Shown: in pieces, positions 15,833 through 24,768 of the stretch
How the letters are laid out: the number at the start of each line of letters is the position of its first letter
How positions within the stretch are numbered: position 1 is the stretch's first letter
Source of the DNA: JACPPO01 sp965262505
Lineage (GTDB): Bacteria; Acidobacteriota; Vicinamibacteria; Vicinamibacterales; UBA2999
NCBI GenBank assembly: GCA_965262505.1
Contig: CBDHFM010000030.1
Coordinates: 1,550,001-1,614,000, forward strand
Length of the DNA stretch: 64,000 nucleotides
Reading direction: 5' to 3'
Translations under genes and position numbers: made by a program
Notes under the pieces: model-generated
The model's input: the letters and a program-made list of their open reading frames with translations, nothing else
Databases searched by the model: none
What the model was told of the DNA's origin: nothing

Positions 15833-17449
15833 ATGACCCGCAGAGTCCGCACATCCCTGGTCGCACTGTCGTCGGGTGTCCTTGCCGTGGCCGTGCTCGG
15901 CTGCGCGCAGGCTCCCCCGGAACCGCCCCCCCCGGGGCCGTTACAGCAGGTGGCCTATCTCAAGGCCTCCAATCCTGGCACGTTCGACCATTTCGGGGAA
16001 GGCGACGCCATCAGCTTCCATACGGGAAACGCGGTCGCCGTCAGCGCCGACGGAACGACGATCGCCGTTGGCGCGCAGCACGAACGCAGCGCCTCGCGCG
16101 GCGTCGGCGGTGACGAGAGCGACGACTCGGCGTACGACGCCGGAGCGGTCTACGTCTTCACGGGTGGCGGGGCGAACTGGGTGCAGCAGGCGTACATCAA
16201 GGCTTCGAATACCGATTCCGGCGACCACTTCGGGAACGTCGTGGCGCTCAGCGCCGACGGCAACACCATGGCCGTAGCCGCCTACTGGGAGGCCAGCGCC
16301 ACCACCGGCGTCGACGGCGACCAGGCGGATAACTCACGCCCGCAGGCCGGCGCGGCGTATGTCTTCACACGCAGCGGCGAGACCTGGAGCCAGCAGGCCT
16401 ATCTCAAAGCCTCCAATACGGGCAATACGAGCGGAGGCGACGGTGTCATCGACGGCGACCAGTTCGGCACCTCCCTGGCGATCAGCGGCGACGGCAACAC
16501 GGTGGCGGTCGGCGCCATCACCGAAGACAGCAACGCCTCCGGGATCGACGGAGACCAGGCGGACGACTCCGCGGTGTCGGCCGGCGCGGTCTACGTCTTC
16601 ACGCGAACGGGCACGACCTGGGCGCAACAGGCCTACGTCAAGTCCGCGGCGCCGGCGGAGTTCACCAACGGCGACATGTTCGGCTACTCCGTCGCCCTCA
16701 ACGACGACGGCAACACGCTCGCCGTGGGTGTCTACGACGAGGGGGGATCGTCCAGGGGAATCAACGAGGCTGTGGACGGCGGGGGCAGAGGGTCCGGCGC
16801 CGGGTACGTGTTCGCGCGGGCCGGTGGTACGTGGAGTCAGGACGCGTACCTCAAGTCCCCGATCGCCGAAGGAAACGATTCGTGGGGGATCGGCATCGCG
16901 CTGAGCGCCGATGGCAACACGCTCGCCCTGGGCTCGGCCGACGAGGACTGCCTCGGGGGGGGCGTCAATGCCCAGGGGTGCGACGAAGACCAGGAGGCCA
17001 ACACGTCGGTGGGCGCGGTATCCGTGTTCGCACGCGAGGGTGCGACCTGGACACAGCAGGGCCATATCAAGGCATCGAACCCAGACGTCGAGGACTGGTT
17101 CGGCCTCCGTGTCGCCTTGAGCGGGGACGGCAACGCGCTCGCGGCGACCGCCATCTACGAAGCCGGCGCCGGGCGGGGGATCGACGGCGAGCAAGACGAC
17201 AACTCCGCGGATGACGCGGGCGCCGTCTATTTCTTCACACGCAGCGGCACCGAGTGGACGCAGCAGGCGTACGTCAAGGCGTCGAACACGGACGCGTACG
17301 ACCAGTTCGGGGCGGTGGCGGTGAGCCGCGATGGCCGCACGATGGTCGTGGGCGCGCGCGGCGAAGACAGCGCCGCGCAGGGCGTCAACGGAGACCAGGC
17401 GGACAACTCCGTGGACGAATCCGGCGCCGTCTACGTCTTCACCCGGTAG
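15833..17449 (+). CDS. FG-GAP (integrin-like) repeat lipoprotein
   Basis: A 538-residue lipoprotein: signal peptide with lipobox VLGC (Cys ~24), proline-rich linker (APPEPPPPGP), then about seven tandem FG-GAP blades filling the rest. Each has the pattern DxFGxxVALSxDGNTxAVGA, an acidic loop like DGDQADDS, and GAVYVFTRxGxxWxQQAYxK. These fold into a beta-propeller with calcium-binding loops and act in surface adhesion or binding. The ATG at 15833 has GGAG 7 bp upstream and gives a proper lipoprotein signal; an in-frame start inside the IS is unlikely. The gene begins only 45 bp after the ISAzo13 copy. Confidence 0.85.
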   Translation: MTRRVRTSLVALSSGVLAVAVLGCAQAPPEPPPPGPLQQVAYLKASNPGTFDHFGEGDAISFHTGNAVAVSADGTTIAVGAQHERSASRGVGGDESDDSAYDAGAVYVFTGGGANWVQQAYIKASNTDSGDHFGNVVALSADGNTMAVAAYWEASATTGVDGDQADNSRPQAGAAYVFTRSGETWSQQAYLKASNTGNTSGGDGVIDGDQFGTSLAISGDGNTVAVGAITEDSNASGIDGDQADDSAVSAGAVYVFTRTGTTWAQQAYVKSAAPAEFTNGDMFGYSVALNDDGNTLAVGVYDEGGSSRGINEAVDGGGRGSGAGYVFARAGGTWSQDAYLKSPIAEGNDSWGIGIALSADGNTLALGSADEDCLGGGVNAQGCDEDQEANTSVGAVSVFAREGATWTQQGHIKASNPDVEDWFGLRVALSGDGNALAATAIYEAGAGRGIDGEQDDNSADDAGAVYFFTRSGTEWTQQAYVKASNTDAYDQFGAVAVSRDGRTMVVGARGEDSAAQGVNGDQADNSVDESGAVYVFTR

Positions 17450-17503
17450 CCTCGTCCGACGGACGTAGTGTCGTCCCCCAGCCGCCGCAGTTCCTCGACC
17501 CAG

Positions 17504-18034
17504 TTAGTCCGGCAGGACCGCCACCGCTTCGACCTCTAGAATGAATCGTGGGTCGGTCGCCAGCCGGACGATCTCCACAGTGGTGCTCGCCGGCCGATGA
17601 TCAGGGCCCCAGTAACGATTCATCACAACATTGATTGCGTCCTGGTTGGCGCCGACGTCGCGGACGAATCGCGTGACCTGAATAATGTCCGTGAGTTGCC
17701 CGCCGGCTGCCTCCACCATCGCCTTCAGCCCTTCCATGACCCTTGTTGTTTGGGCCTCGGGGCTGAAGTCGAGGTGATCGAATTCGGCCGGAACGTGTGG
17801 GTGGCTGTGGGGACTCGGCGCCCCGACCGTGCCGGACAGGAAGAGGATGCTGCCCGAGCGCACTCGTATCGCGGACGTAAAGGGCATGTTGGCGCCCGCC
17901 GCTGGCTCGGTGCCCGGCAAGTGGATGTACTCATAGGGCTGACTCGCGACCTCACAGCCCGCAATCGTCACGATCAGCGCGGCCCCGACTAGAAGATGGG
18001 CACGATAGCCGTTACATCGCGTAAATAGATCCAT
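17504..18034 (-). CDS. Exported RidA/YjgF-family lipoprotein
   Basis: A 176-residue protein with a hydrophobic signal ending in IAGC (lipobox), then a complete RidA-like fold (about 45-175) with SGTVGAPSP, TTRVMEGLKAMVEAAGGQL and TDIIQVTRFVRDVG. RidA enzymes are normally cytosolic deaminases of reactive enamines. Here the export signal and the sequence PASTTVEI, in place of the usual PARSxVxV, mean the conserved active-site arginine is missing, so the classical reaction is doubtful. The ATG at 18034 has AGGAG 8 nt upstream and is preferred to the GTG at 18043. Confidence 0.8.
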   Translation of the reverse strand: MDLFTRCNGYRAHLLVGAALIVTIAGCEVASQPYEYIHLPGTEPAAGANMPFTSAIRVRSGSILFLSGTVGAPSPHSHPHVPAEFDHLDFSPEAQTTRVMEGLKAMVEAAGGQLTDIIQVTRFVRDVGANQDAINVVMNRYWGPDHRPASTTVEIVRLATDPRFILEVEAVAVLPD

Positions 18035-18068
18035 GGTGAACACTCCTTTTCAGTGGAGAGGTAAGTAG

Positions 18069-19259
18069 TTAGAAAAACCAGCTCAGCGAGGCGAAGGCCG
18101 TGGTCCCCGCCAGGCCATACTCGGAAGGCACAGGGCGTGTCGCCGTGACCTCATCGTCTCCGATGCTAATGAAGACGCCCCCGGTGAGTGATGCATCGTC
18201 ACTCAGGGAGTGCGCAAGGCTCGGAGAGATTAAGGCGCTGCGGTCGTTCAGGTTCCAGATCCAAACGCCGTCAAGACCCCACAACGGATGCAACTGGTAC
18301 GACGCCTGGACCACCGTCTCGTCCCGACCCAGGACCTGGAGCTCACCCCGGCTGAACGGATTCGAGCGCCGGACGGCTGGATACTCATCGGCGCTGGCGG
18401 CGCCAAGACCATCGCGCTGATACTCGATGATGACGTACAGATCACGCTCGTTCACCCGGGCGAGGCGGTCGACGCCGACCGTGCCGCGGAAGACTGCTCC
18501 GTCCTCCTGCTCACGGATCACGGCTTCCCCGCGTACGGACCACGATCCGAGCGCGCCAACCGCACCGAACGCACCCGCGGTGTCCCCGTAGAGCGTTCCG
18601 CCCCACCCGGACAGCTCCCAGTTTCGCCAGGTCGTCAGCCCGCGCCCGAGCGCCGTGATCTCCTGTCCCACGGCGGAGTCGGTCGGTCGCACGACAACAT
18701 CTATCTCGCTCAGCGGGCTGGGGTAGATTCGGACTCGCGCGGCGTCCACGCCGGCCCGAAACTCCCGAAACGGATCGGCCGGACTGAACGGAACGAACGG
18801 GTCCGCCGGCGTCAGAAACAGCGTCGTGCCCCACGAGACCGCCTGGCGGCCTCCGGTGAGTTCCATCCCGGCCACGGGTGACCAGCCGACCTGGAGGCGA
18901 TCGAAGCGGTGCTGCCAGAGCACATGATCGTCGTCGGCGATGGTCCACTGGAGATCGAGCGCCTCGCCACCGCTCGGCACCCCCCCAATACCGATTCCCG
19001 ACACGAGGCTCCCCCGGCGGTTGGTCACCACGTGCTCGTACGCCGCGCCGATGGACACCGGGCCCACCGGCTGGTCGATGCTCAACCGAAGCCGGTTGAA
19101 ACTCTTCAGGTCGCTGTCGGTCAACGGCGTCGCGCCGGACCACAGCGGTACGGTCTGCAGGTATGCGGTAATCGGCCCGGGCTGGGCCTCGACAGGCCGG
19201 CCGGCAACGAACAACAGAACGAATCCCAGACCCAGCAAGCGGGGCACGCGCCCCGTCAC
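18069..19259 (-). CDS. Outer-membrane beta-barrel protein of the ABC locus
   Basis: A 396-residue secreted protein: signal peptide ending near PVEAQ, then many alternating amphipathic strands, and a C-terminal LSWFF, the aromatic end recognised by the BAM complex. No known porin motif is visible, and the segment GGRQAVSWGTTLFLTPADPF resembles alginate/capsule-type barrels. The GTG/ATG start at 19259 overlaps the ATPase stop (19256), so it is co-translated with the ABC export genes. It may be the outer-membrane partner or the cargo of that system. Confidence 0.7.
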   Translation of the reverse strand: MTGRVPRLLGLGFVLLFVAGRPVEAQPGPITAYLQTVPLWSGATPLTDSDLKSFNRLRLSIDQPVGPVSIGAAYEHVVTNRRGSLVSGIGIGGVPSGGEALDLQWTIADDDHVLWQHRFDRLQVGWSPVAGMELTGGRQAVSWGTTLFLTPADPFVPFSPADPFREFRAGVDAARVRIYPSPLSEIDVVVRPTDSAVGQEITALGRGLTTWRNWELSGWGGTLYGDTAGAFGAVGALGSWSVRGEAVIREQEDGAVFRGTVGVDRLARVNERDLYVIIEYQRDGLGAASADEYPAVRRSNPFSRGELQVLGRDETVVQASYQLHPLWGLDGVWIWNLNDRSALISPSLAHSLSDDASLTGGVFISIGDDEVTATRPVPSEYGLAGTTAFASLSWFF

Positions 19260-19957
19260 GAACGGGTCTCGTCGGAGTCGATCGCGCCGTCCACCATGCG
19301 CACGAGCCGACGGGAGCGCTCCATCACCCGGGCGTCGTGCGTCGCAAAGACGAACGTGACGCCGAGTTCCTGATTGAGCTCGTACATCACGTCCAGCAGC
19401 GCCTCGCTGGCCGCCGAGTCGAGGTTGGCCGTCGGCTCATCGGCGAGCACCAGCGCCGGTTCGCCCGCGACCGCCCGAATCACCGCCACGCGCTGCTGCT
19501 GCCCGCCCGACAGCTTTCCGGGCCGACGCTCCTCGAGCCCTGTCAGGCCGGTCTTCTCGAAGAGCTCGCGCACCCGGCGCCGGCGGTTCTCAGGTGGAAT
19601 CCCCTGCAGCAGCATGGGAAACTCGGCGTTCTCCATCGCGGTCAACACCGGCAGCAGGTTGTACGCCTGAAAGACGAACCCGATCTTGTCCAACCTGAGC
19701 TGGGCCAGCTCCCGGTTCGACATCGTCGTGAGATCCTCCCCTGCCACCGAGACGCGCCCCCGGGTCGGACGGGTCAGGCCGCCAATCAGGTTGAGCAGCG
19801 TCGTCTTCCCTGAACCGGAGGGTCCCGCCAGGGCCGTGAACTCACCCCGCTCGATGGCGAGGCTGACGTCACGCACCGCGTGCACCTCCTCCGCCTCTTG
19901 ATGAAACGTCTTCCAGACGGCCTCGGTGCGAACGGCGGGAGTTGTCGATTCGGTCAT
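19256..19957 (-). CDS. ABC transporter ATP-binding protein (LolD/MacB type)
   Basis: A 233-residue ATPase. Walker A GPSGSGKTT, signature LSGGQQQRVAVIRAV, Walker B PALVLADEPTANLDS, H-loop FATHDARV. The sequence belongs to the MacB/LolD class (FTALAGPSGSGKTTLLNLIG), which powers type VII ABC mechanotransmission rather than import. It sits between the permeases (7 bp from the stop of the upstream one) and the barrel gene (4-bp overlap). Confidence 0.9.
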   Translation of the reverse strand: MTESTTPAVRTEAVWKTFHQEAEEVHAVRDVSLAIERGEFTALAGPSGSGKTTLLNLIGGLTRPTRGRVSVAGEDLTTMSNRELAQLRLDKIGFVFQAYNLLPVLTAMENAEFPMLLQGIPPENRRRRVRELFEKTGLTGLEERRPGKLSGGQQQRVAVIRAVAGEPALVLADEPTANLDSAASEALLDVMYELNQELGVTFVFATHDARVMERSRRLVRMVDGAIDSDETRS

Positions 19958-19964
19958 CGTGGTC

Positions 19965-21239
19965 CTAGCGTTCGAACTTCATCGCCTCGGCGGCGTCGAT
20001 CGTCGCGGCGCGAATCGCCGGATAGGCGGACGCCACGCCTCCGATCATCAGGATGAACAGCAGTGCCTGCGCGATACGCGCGCCGCGGAACAGCGGGATG
20101 ATGACCGGATCGATGACCACGCCCGAGAAGGTCATCTCGCCGCTCATCATCGACGAGAAATCGAGACCGTCGCCCCAGAAGTACCAGGTGACGAACACGC
20201 CGAGGCTGATGCCGAGTACGGCGCTGAACGCCGTCAGCACGAGCCCTTCGATGAGCACCAGGGCGCCGGTCTGGCGCGGCGTCAGCCCGAGCGCCTGCAG
20301 CAGCCCGAACTCGCGACGCCGGTGGAGCACGGACATCAACACGGTGTTGACGATGCCAAATCCGATGATCACGAAGAGGATCCCGTGGACCAGGTAGTTC
20401 CAGAAGTCGTCGATCGCCACCGCGGCGTTGAGCTCAGGCATCGCCTCGCGCCAGCCTATGACCCGGATCACGTCGCTCTCGATCAGCTCGGCAAGGCTCG
20501 CGCGCAGCTGTGAGGCCACGCGGGGCACGTCGTTGCTCTGCGCCACCAGCACGCTGACATTCGTCACATCCTGCCCCGACCCCAGCCACGCGCCCACGGT
20601 TTCGAGCGGGACGTGTACGAGTGCCTGATCGATGGCCGGCACGCCAGAGCGAAACACGCCGACGACGCGCACGAGCTGCCCGGCGATCTCCTTGTTCGCA
20701 TCCTGTGCGGTCAGGACCAGACGCGAGCCGAGGCGAAGGTCCAGACTCTCGACCAGGTCGACGCCGACGTACGCGGCCAGGCCGTCGCCCGGCTCCAGGT
20801 AGCGCCCGTCGACCACTTGCTCGTCCAGCGTGCTGAACTCGGCCTCGGCCAGCGGCTCGACGCCTATCACCTGCACCGGCCGCGCGCCGGCCGCTGAGCT
20901 GGCGAGCCCCCGGACGATGACCTTGGTGGACACGGTGGCAATCTGCCCGGCAACGGCGGGCTCCCGCAAAGCGTCCTCGACAACCGCCCGCGCGGCCGCG
21001 GAAACGCGATCGTCGATCTTCCTGCTGAGCTGGAACTCCGGGCTCTCGATCGTGATGTGTCCGGTTCCCATTCGCACGCCGGAGTCGATCCAGGACTCGT
21101 GGGTGCCGTCGCCGAGGCTCAGCGAGAACATGAGCAGCGCGCCGCCGACGATCATCGCCAGCGCTGTCAGCAACGTGCGACGGAGATACCGTCGCAGATT
21201 GCGCAGCGCGAGGAGAGCGATGACACCGATGTGTTGCAT
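19965..21239 (-). CDS. ABC transporter permease (MacB/LolC-type)
   Basis: A 424-residue permease with an N-terminal membrane helix after LALRNLRRYLRRTLLTALAM, a long periplasmic MacB_PCD-like domain (about 40-270), and three C-terminal helices with the FtsX domain (VNTVLMSVLHRRREFGLLQA). The start ATG at 21239 shares its A with the upstream permease stop (TAATG). It pairs with the next gene to form a heterodimeric exporter, as in lipoprotein or lipid trafficking systems. Confidence 0.9.
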   Translation of the reverse strand: MQHIGVIALLALRNLRRYLRRTLLTALAMIVGGALLMFSLSLGDGTHESWIDSGVRMGTGHITIESPEFQLSRKIDDRVSAAARAVVEDALREPAVAGQIATVSTKVIVRGLASSAAGARPVQVIGVEPLAEAEFSTLDEQVVDGRYLEPGDGLAAYVGVDLVESLDLRLGSRLVLTAQDANKEIAGQLVRVVGVFRSGVPAIDQALVHVPLETVGAWLGSGQDVTNVSVLVAQSNDVPRVASQLRASLAELIESDVIRVIGWREAMPELNAAVAIDDFWNYLVHGILFVIIGFGIVNTVLMSVLHRRREFGLLQALGLTPRQTGALVLIEGLVLTAFSAVLGISLGVFVTWYFWGDGLDFSSMMSGEMTFSGVVIDPVIIPLFRGARIAQALLFILMIGGVASAYPAIRAATIDAAEAMKFER

Positions 21240-22498
21240 TAGAGGCCGGACAGTGTATCGGCTGGCGGTGCCTGCGACGCGCGCCACGCCGGATAGAGTG
21301 CCGCCAGGACGGCAGTGGCGAGCAGCGCAAGAGCAGCCTGAAGCCAGACCACGAAGTTGTATTCCACGCGGAGTGTGGGTCGCATGAGCGTGCCGAACGC
21401 CGAGAGCTCGCCGTACAGCCAGCCCATATCGGGCGGCGCCGTGTGCCACCAGACCATCAGCGGAAACGTCACCGCGCTGCCGATGACGAGGCTCAGGAAA
21501 CCCATCGCAATGGCCTCGTTGATGACGATCAGCACGACCTTCATCGGCGTCGTGCCCAGGGCGAGCATCACCGCGAACTCCCGCCGTCGTTCGTAGGTGG
21601 CCATCAGCATCGTGTTCGCCACGCCGAACATCGCGATCAGGAAGACGACGACGAAGATGACGAAATAGAAGGAGTCGGCCAGCGCCACGTACTCGACCAT
21701 CTCGGGTCTGAGCTCCGTCCAGGAGGCCACTTCCACATCGAGGCCCGCCGTCGCCAGGACATCAGCCAAGCGTGCGGAGGTGTCGTCCGCGAGTCCGGGA
21801 TCGGCCGTGGCGACCGACACCTCGTGAATACGTCCGGGGTCCAGGGCCACGAGCAACTGCAGGTCCTCGAGGGGCAGAACCACGAAGGTGGTGTCGAGCT
21901 CCGCCAGCCCCGTCCGGAACGTTCCGGCGACCTGAAAGATGTCGTTGCCCATCGAACCGTCGGCCCCCGGTGCGACGACAACGACCTCGTCTCCGACGCC
22001 GACCGCCAGTTCGCGTGCCATTTCGGTACCGACGACCAGCTCGTTGCGCCCGGGCGTGGGGAGGCGCCCGGCGGTCAGCTCGTCGAGGAACCGGCTCAGG
22101 GACGGTTCGAGCTCCGGATCGATCCCCATCAGCATTCCGGCCGACGTCGACTCGCCGGAGCTGACGAGACCGCCTGCATAGACGCGGGGGGCGGCCGCGA
22201 CCACGGCCGTATCGCTCGACACGGCACGGAGGAGTTCGGAGACGTCCGTGCCGTCGCGGCCGCCGATCGTCTCGTACAGGCTTCGCTCAGGGCGGTAGTC
22301 GCTCGCGTGAATCTCGATCTGTCCGCTGACGAGCCCGGTCGCGTTCTCGACCATCTCGGCCGTGATGCCCTCCGACCAGCCCACGATGAAGACAACGGCG
22401 AAATAGCCCGCGCCGAGCCCCAGCGCGGTGAGGACGGTCCGTTTCCGGTGACGCCCCAGATTGCGCCAGCCAATCCGGATCCAGGGGCTCGCGGCCAT
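21239..22498 (-). CDS. ABC transporter permease (MacB/LolC-type)
   Basis: A 419-residue permease with the same architecture: GWRNLGRHRKRTVLTALGLG, a first helix, a periplasmic domain (about 45-270), and a C-terminal FtsX domain with VANTMLMATYERRREFAVML. ATG 22498 is preferred over TTG 22504. Its upstream region carries a REPIN-like palindrome starting at 22504, directly before the start. Together with 19965-21239 and the ATPase it forms a complete exporter. Confidence 0.9.
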   Translation of the reverse strand: MAASPWIRIGWRNLGRHRKRTVLTALGLGAGYFAVVFIVGWSEGITAEMVENATGLVSGQIEIHASDYRPERSLYETIGGRDGTDVSELLRAVSSDTAVVAAAPRVYAGGLVSSGESTSAGMLMGIDPELEPSLSRFLDELTAGRLPTPGRNELVVGTEMARELAVGVGDEVVVVAPGADGSMGNDIFQVAGTFRTGLAELDTTFVVLPLEDLQLLVALDPGRIHEVSVATADPGLADDTSARLADVLATAGLDVEVASWTELRPEMVEYVALADSFYFVIFVVVFLIAMFGVANTMLMATYERRREFAVMLALGTTPMKVVLIVINEAIAMGFLSLVIGSAVTFPLMVWWHTAPPDMGWLYGELSAFGTLMRPTLRVEYNFVVWLQAALALLATAVLAALYPAWRASQAPPADTLSGL

Positions 22499-22503
22499 CG
22501 ACA

Positions 22504-22562
22504 ACTAGCGAGGCTCCGCCTCAGACCGGCGAGCATGTGCGCTATGGCTCCGCCTCGCTAGT
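22504..22562. repeat. REPIN-like palindrome (GCGAGGC class)
   Basis: ACTAGCGAGGC at 22504 is inverted as GCCTCGCTAGT at 22552-22562. Inner hairpins read GGCTCCGCC on both sides. The same core AGCGAGGCTCCGCCTCGCT recurs as a single palindrome at 36389. Two REP units in opposite orientation are the REPIN arrangement. Confidence 0.7.
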
Positions 22563-22596
22563 CGCAGTGCTTGCTTGCCCCGCCTCCGGCGTGGCG

Positions 22597-22663
22597 AGAC
22601 GTCTTGAAGGCCGCGGCGAACAACTCGACTCATATGCAAAGAATCAGGGCCTTCAAGACGTCT
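22597..22663 (-). terminator. Strong hairpin between LolA-like gene and permeases
   Basis: A perfect 16-bp inverted repeat AGACGTCTTGAAGGCC (22597-22612) and GGCCTTCAAGACGTCT (22648-22663) with a 35-nt loop. It includes the last bases and stop codon of the minus-strand LolA-like gene. There is no U tract, so it may be an attenuating or stabilising hairpin rather than a classical terminator. Confidence 0.5.
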
Positions 22664-23417
22664 AGCGGAGACGCTTGAGATTCTGCAGGGAGAAGAAGGA
22701 CCGGTCGATCTCTATGTCGAATTCCAGCTCCTGATAACGGATGGTCGTGCGCTCACCAGGCTTGTCTTCGGGTTGCATCTCCATCACGAACGGCACCGTT
22801 CGATCACCGAGGTTCTCGAACTCGGTGTAGCGCATGGTGCGAGCCAGGCCCCCATCCTCGTCGTAGTACCGCGCCCAGAGCGGCATGGTGTCGCGCTGGC
22901 GCACCTGGAAGTCGACGCGGCCCCAGACCACGGCGGCCTCAGCCTTCGGCGTCAGCCTGAACTCCCAGACCGCGGTCCCCTCGCGTTCGCCGTCGAAGGC
23001 GATTTCAATGTCGTAGTCGTCGACGATCTGACTCTCCTTGACGAGGTCGTCGTTCGTGAGGTGGGAGCCCATCCAGGAGCCCCCCATCATGGACACAGGT
23101 ACTTTGATAGTGCGGTCCACCTTCGGCAGGTAGTTCCAGATGTCGTCGTCGGCCATCAGCGTGGCCGTCCCGGCTTCCTTCGCGGGCGCCAGGACTCGTA
23201 TCAGCGAGTAGTCGGTGCCGAGCGACCACAACTCCATGGTGACGCGCCGCTCCCAGTGCTCGGTCACGACCTCCATCGTCGCGACGCCATGGCTGGAATC
23301 ACCGCGCAGGAGCCGGTCCACCCGCTCCATGATGTCGCGCGCCGACTCCTGGGCGAAGGAGGGCGTGACCCACAGCGCAGCCACCACCATCATCGCGCCC
23401 GTCCTCATGATCTGCAT
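22662..23417 (-). CDS. LolA-like outer-membrane lipoprotein-sorting protein
   Basis: A 251-residue exported protein: signal peptide ending SFAQ, then a LolA-like (DUF4292/PF17131-type) convex beta-sheet domain with SLIRVLAPAKEAGTATLMAD, DDIWNYLPKVDRTIKVP, SWMGSHLTNDDLVKES and RYYDEDGGLARTMRYTEF. Such proteins are regularly found with MacB-like ABC exporters and are thought to carry lipids or lipoproteins across the periplasm. It lies upstream of the two permeases in the same orientation, separated by a hairpin and a REPIN-like element. Confidence 0.85.
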   Translation of the reverse strand: MQIMRTGAMMVVAALWVTPSFAQESARDIMERVDRLLRGDSSHGVATMEVVTEHWERRVTMELWSLGTDYSLIRVLAPAKEAGTATLMADDDIWNYLPKVDRTIKVPVSMMGGSWMGSHLTNDDLVKESQIVDDYDIEIAFDGEREGTAVWEFRLTPKAEAAVVWGRVDFQVRQRDTMPLWARYYDEDGGLARTMRYTEFENLGDRTVPFVMEMQPEDKPGERTTIRYQELEFDIEIDRSFFSLQNLKRLR

Positions 23418-23465
23418 GTCGTTCTCTTGATAGTACTGCCTATCATTTCGAACGGGGCGGAGTTA

Positions 23466-24768
23466 GATCATGTAAGGAAATAACTGCTTGTACTGTTGAT
23501 CGGCGAGTAGTACGCTGCGCCCGTGGAGGTGGCCACCCTGCGGGCAAAGCATGCAGCGCTGGCGCCCGTGCTCACGGAGCGATCGCGCCGGGTGTGGGCG
23601 GCGACTGAGGCCCAGGCGATCGGTTATGGCGGCACGGCGCTGGTCGCCCGAGCCACGGGTATCGCGACATCGACCATCCAGCGCGGTTTGCGTGAATTGA
23701 CGGCGGACGAGCCGCTCGCGGGCGGCCGGACGCGAAGGGCGGGCGGCGGCCGCAAGCGCGCGATCGATCTCGACGCGACGCTGCTGCGCGATTTGGATGC
23801 GTTGGTTGAGCCGACCGCCCCCGGCGATCCCGACTCGCCGCTGCGGTGGACGTGCCAGAGCGCACGGACGTTGGCGGTGGCGCTCGACGGTCTGGGCCAC
23901 CGCGTCAGCCACACGGTGGTCGCCGAGTTGTTGCACGGACTGGGCTACAGCCTGCAGGGCAACGCCAAGACTCGTGAGGGCCGCCAGCATGTCGATCGGG
24001 ACGCGCAGTTTCGGTACATCGCCCGGCGCGTGCGACGCGCGCAACGGCAACAGCAGCCGACGATTTCGGTGGACACCAAGAAGAAGGAGCTGGTCGGCGC
24101 GTTCAAGAACGCGGGCCGCACCTGGCGCCCGGCGAAGACGCCGCAGCGGGTACAGGTCCACGACTTCGTGATCCCGGCCACCGCCACCACGGGCGGGAAG
24201 GCCATTCCGCATGGCATCTACGATCTGCATCGCAACGAAGGCTGGGTGCGTGTCGGGATCGATCACGACACCGCGAGCTTCGCGGTACGGTCGATCCAGC
24301 GTTGGTGGCAGCACATGGGTCGCCCGGCGTATCGACAAGCCCAGTCGCTGTTGATCACGGCGGATGCAGGCGGGAGCAACGGGGCGCGCCTCCGGTTGTG
24401 GAAGTGGGAACTGCAGCGTCTGGCCAATCGGACGGGCTTGGTGATCACGGTCTGTCACTTTCCGCCGGGTACGAGCAAGTGGAACAAGATCGAGCATCGG
24501 GTGTTCTCGCACATCGCGATGAATTGGCGCGGCACCCCACTCGTCGACTTGGCCACGATCGTGAGCCTCATTGGCTCGACGCACAGTCGGTCCGGACTCC
24601 GCGTTCGGTCGGAACTCGACCGCGGCCAATACCCGGGTGGCATCACCGTCACCGATGCGCAGCTGGCGACGGTACGCCTCGAGCGGCATCGCTTTCACGG
24701 CGACTGGAACTACACGATCCATCCCGCTGCTCCGAGAACACAAAAGTCAGTAATTGTCTGACAAGCCC
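23466..24768 (+). mobile_element. ISAzo13-family element, copy 2
   Basis: 1303 bp, the same orientation as copy 1 at 14485-15787 and nearly identical. The left end is diverged (GATCATGTAAGG) and the flanks read TTA on the left and TAA on the right. It inserted at the very end of the persulfide dioxygenase gene, supplying the last base of its TAG stop codon. Confidence 0.85.
23523..24761 (+). CDS. ISAzo13-family transposase
   Basis: A 412-residue transposase with the same DDE signatures as its sister gene at 14542-15780 (TISVDTKKKELVG, LLITADAGGSNG, TSKWNKIEHRVF). Differences are single substitutions (PHG for PYG near residue 233; QYPGGI for PYPGGL near the C-terminus), none of which affects a catalytic residue. 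Both copies appear functional, and the high identity points to recent transposition or gene conversion. Confidence 0.93.
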   Translation: MEVATLRAKHAALAPVLTERSRRVWAATEAQAIGYGGTALVARATGIATSTIQRGLRELTADEPLAGGRTRRAGGGRKRAIDLDATLLRDLDALVEPTAPGDPDSPLRWTCQSARTLAVALDGLGHRVSHTVVAELLHGLGYSLQGNAKTREGRQHVDRDAQFRYIARRVRRAQRQQQPTISVDTKKKELVGAFKNAGRTWRPAKTPQRVQVHDFVIPATATTGGKAIPHGIYDLHRNEGWVRVGIDHDTASFAVRSIQRWWQHMGRPAYRQAQSLLITADAGGSNGARLRLWKWELQRLANRTGLVITVCHFPPGTSKWNKIEHRVFSHIAMNWRGTPLVDLATIVSLIGSTHSRSGLRVRSELDRGQYPGGITVTDAQLATVRLERHRFHGDWNYTIHPAAPRTQKSVIV

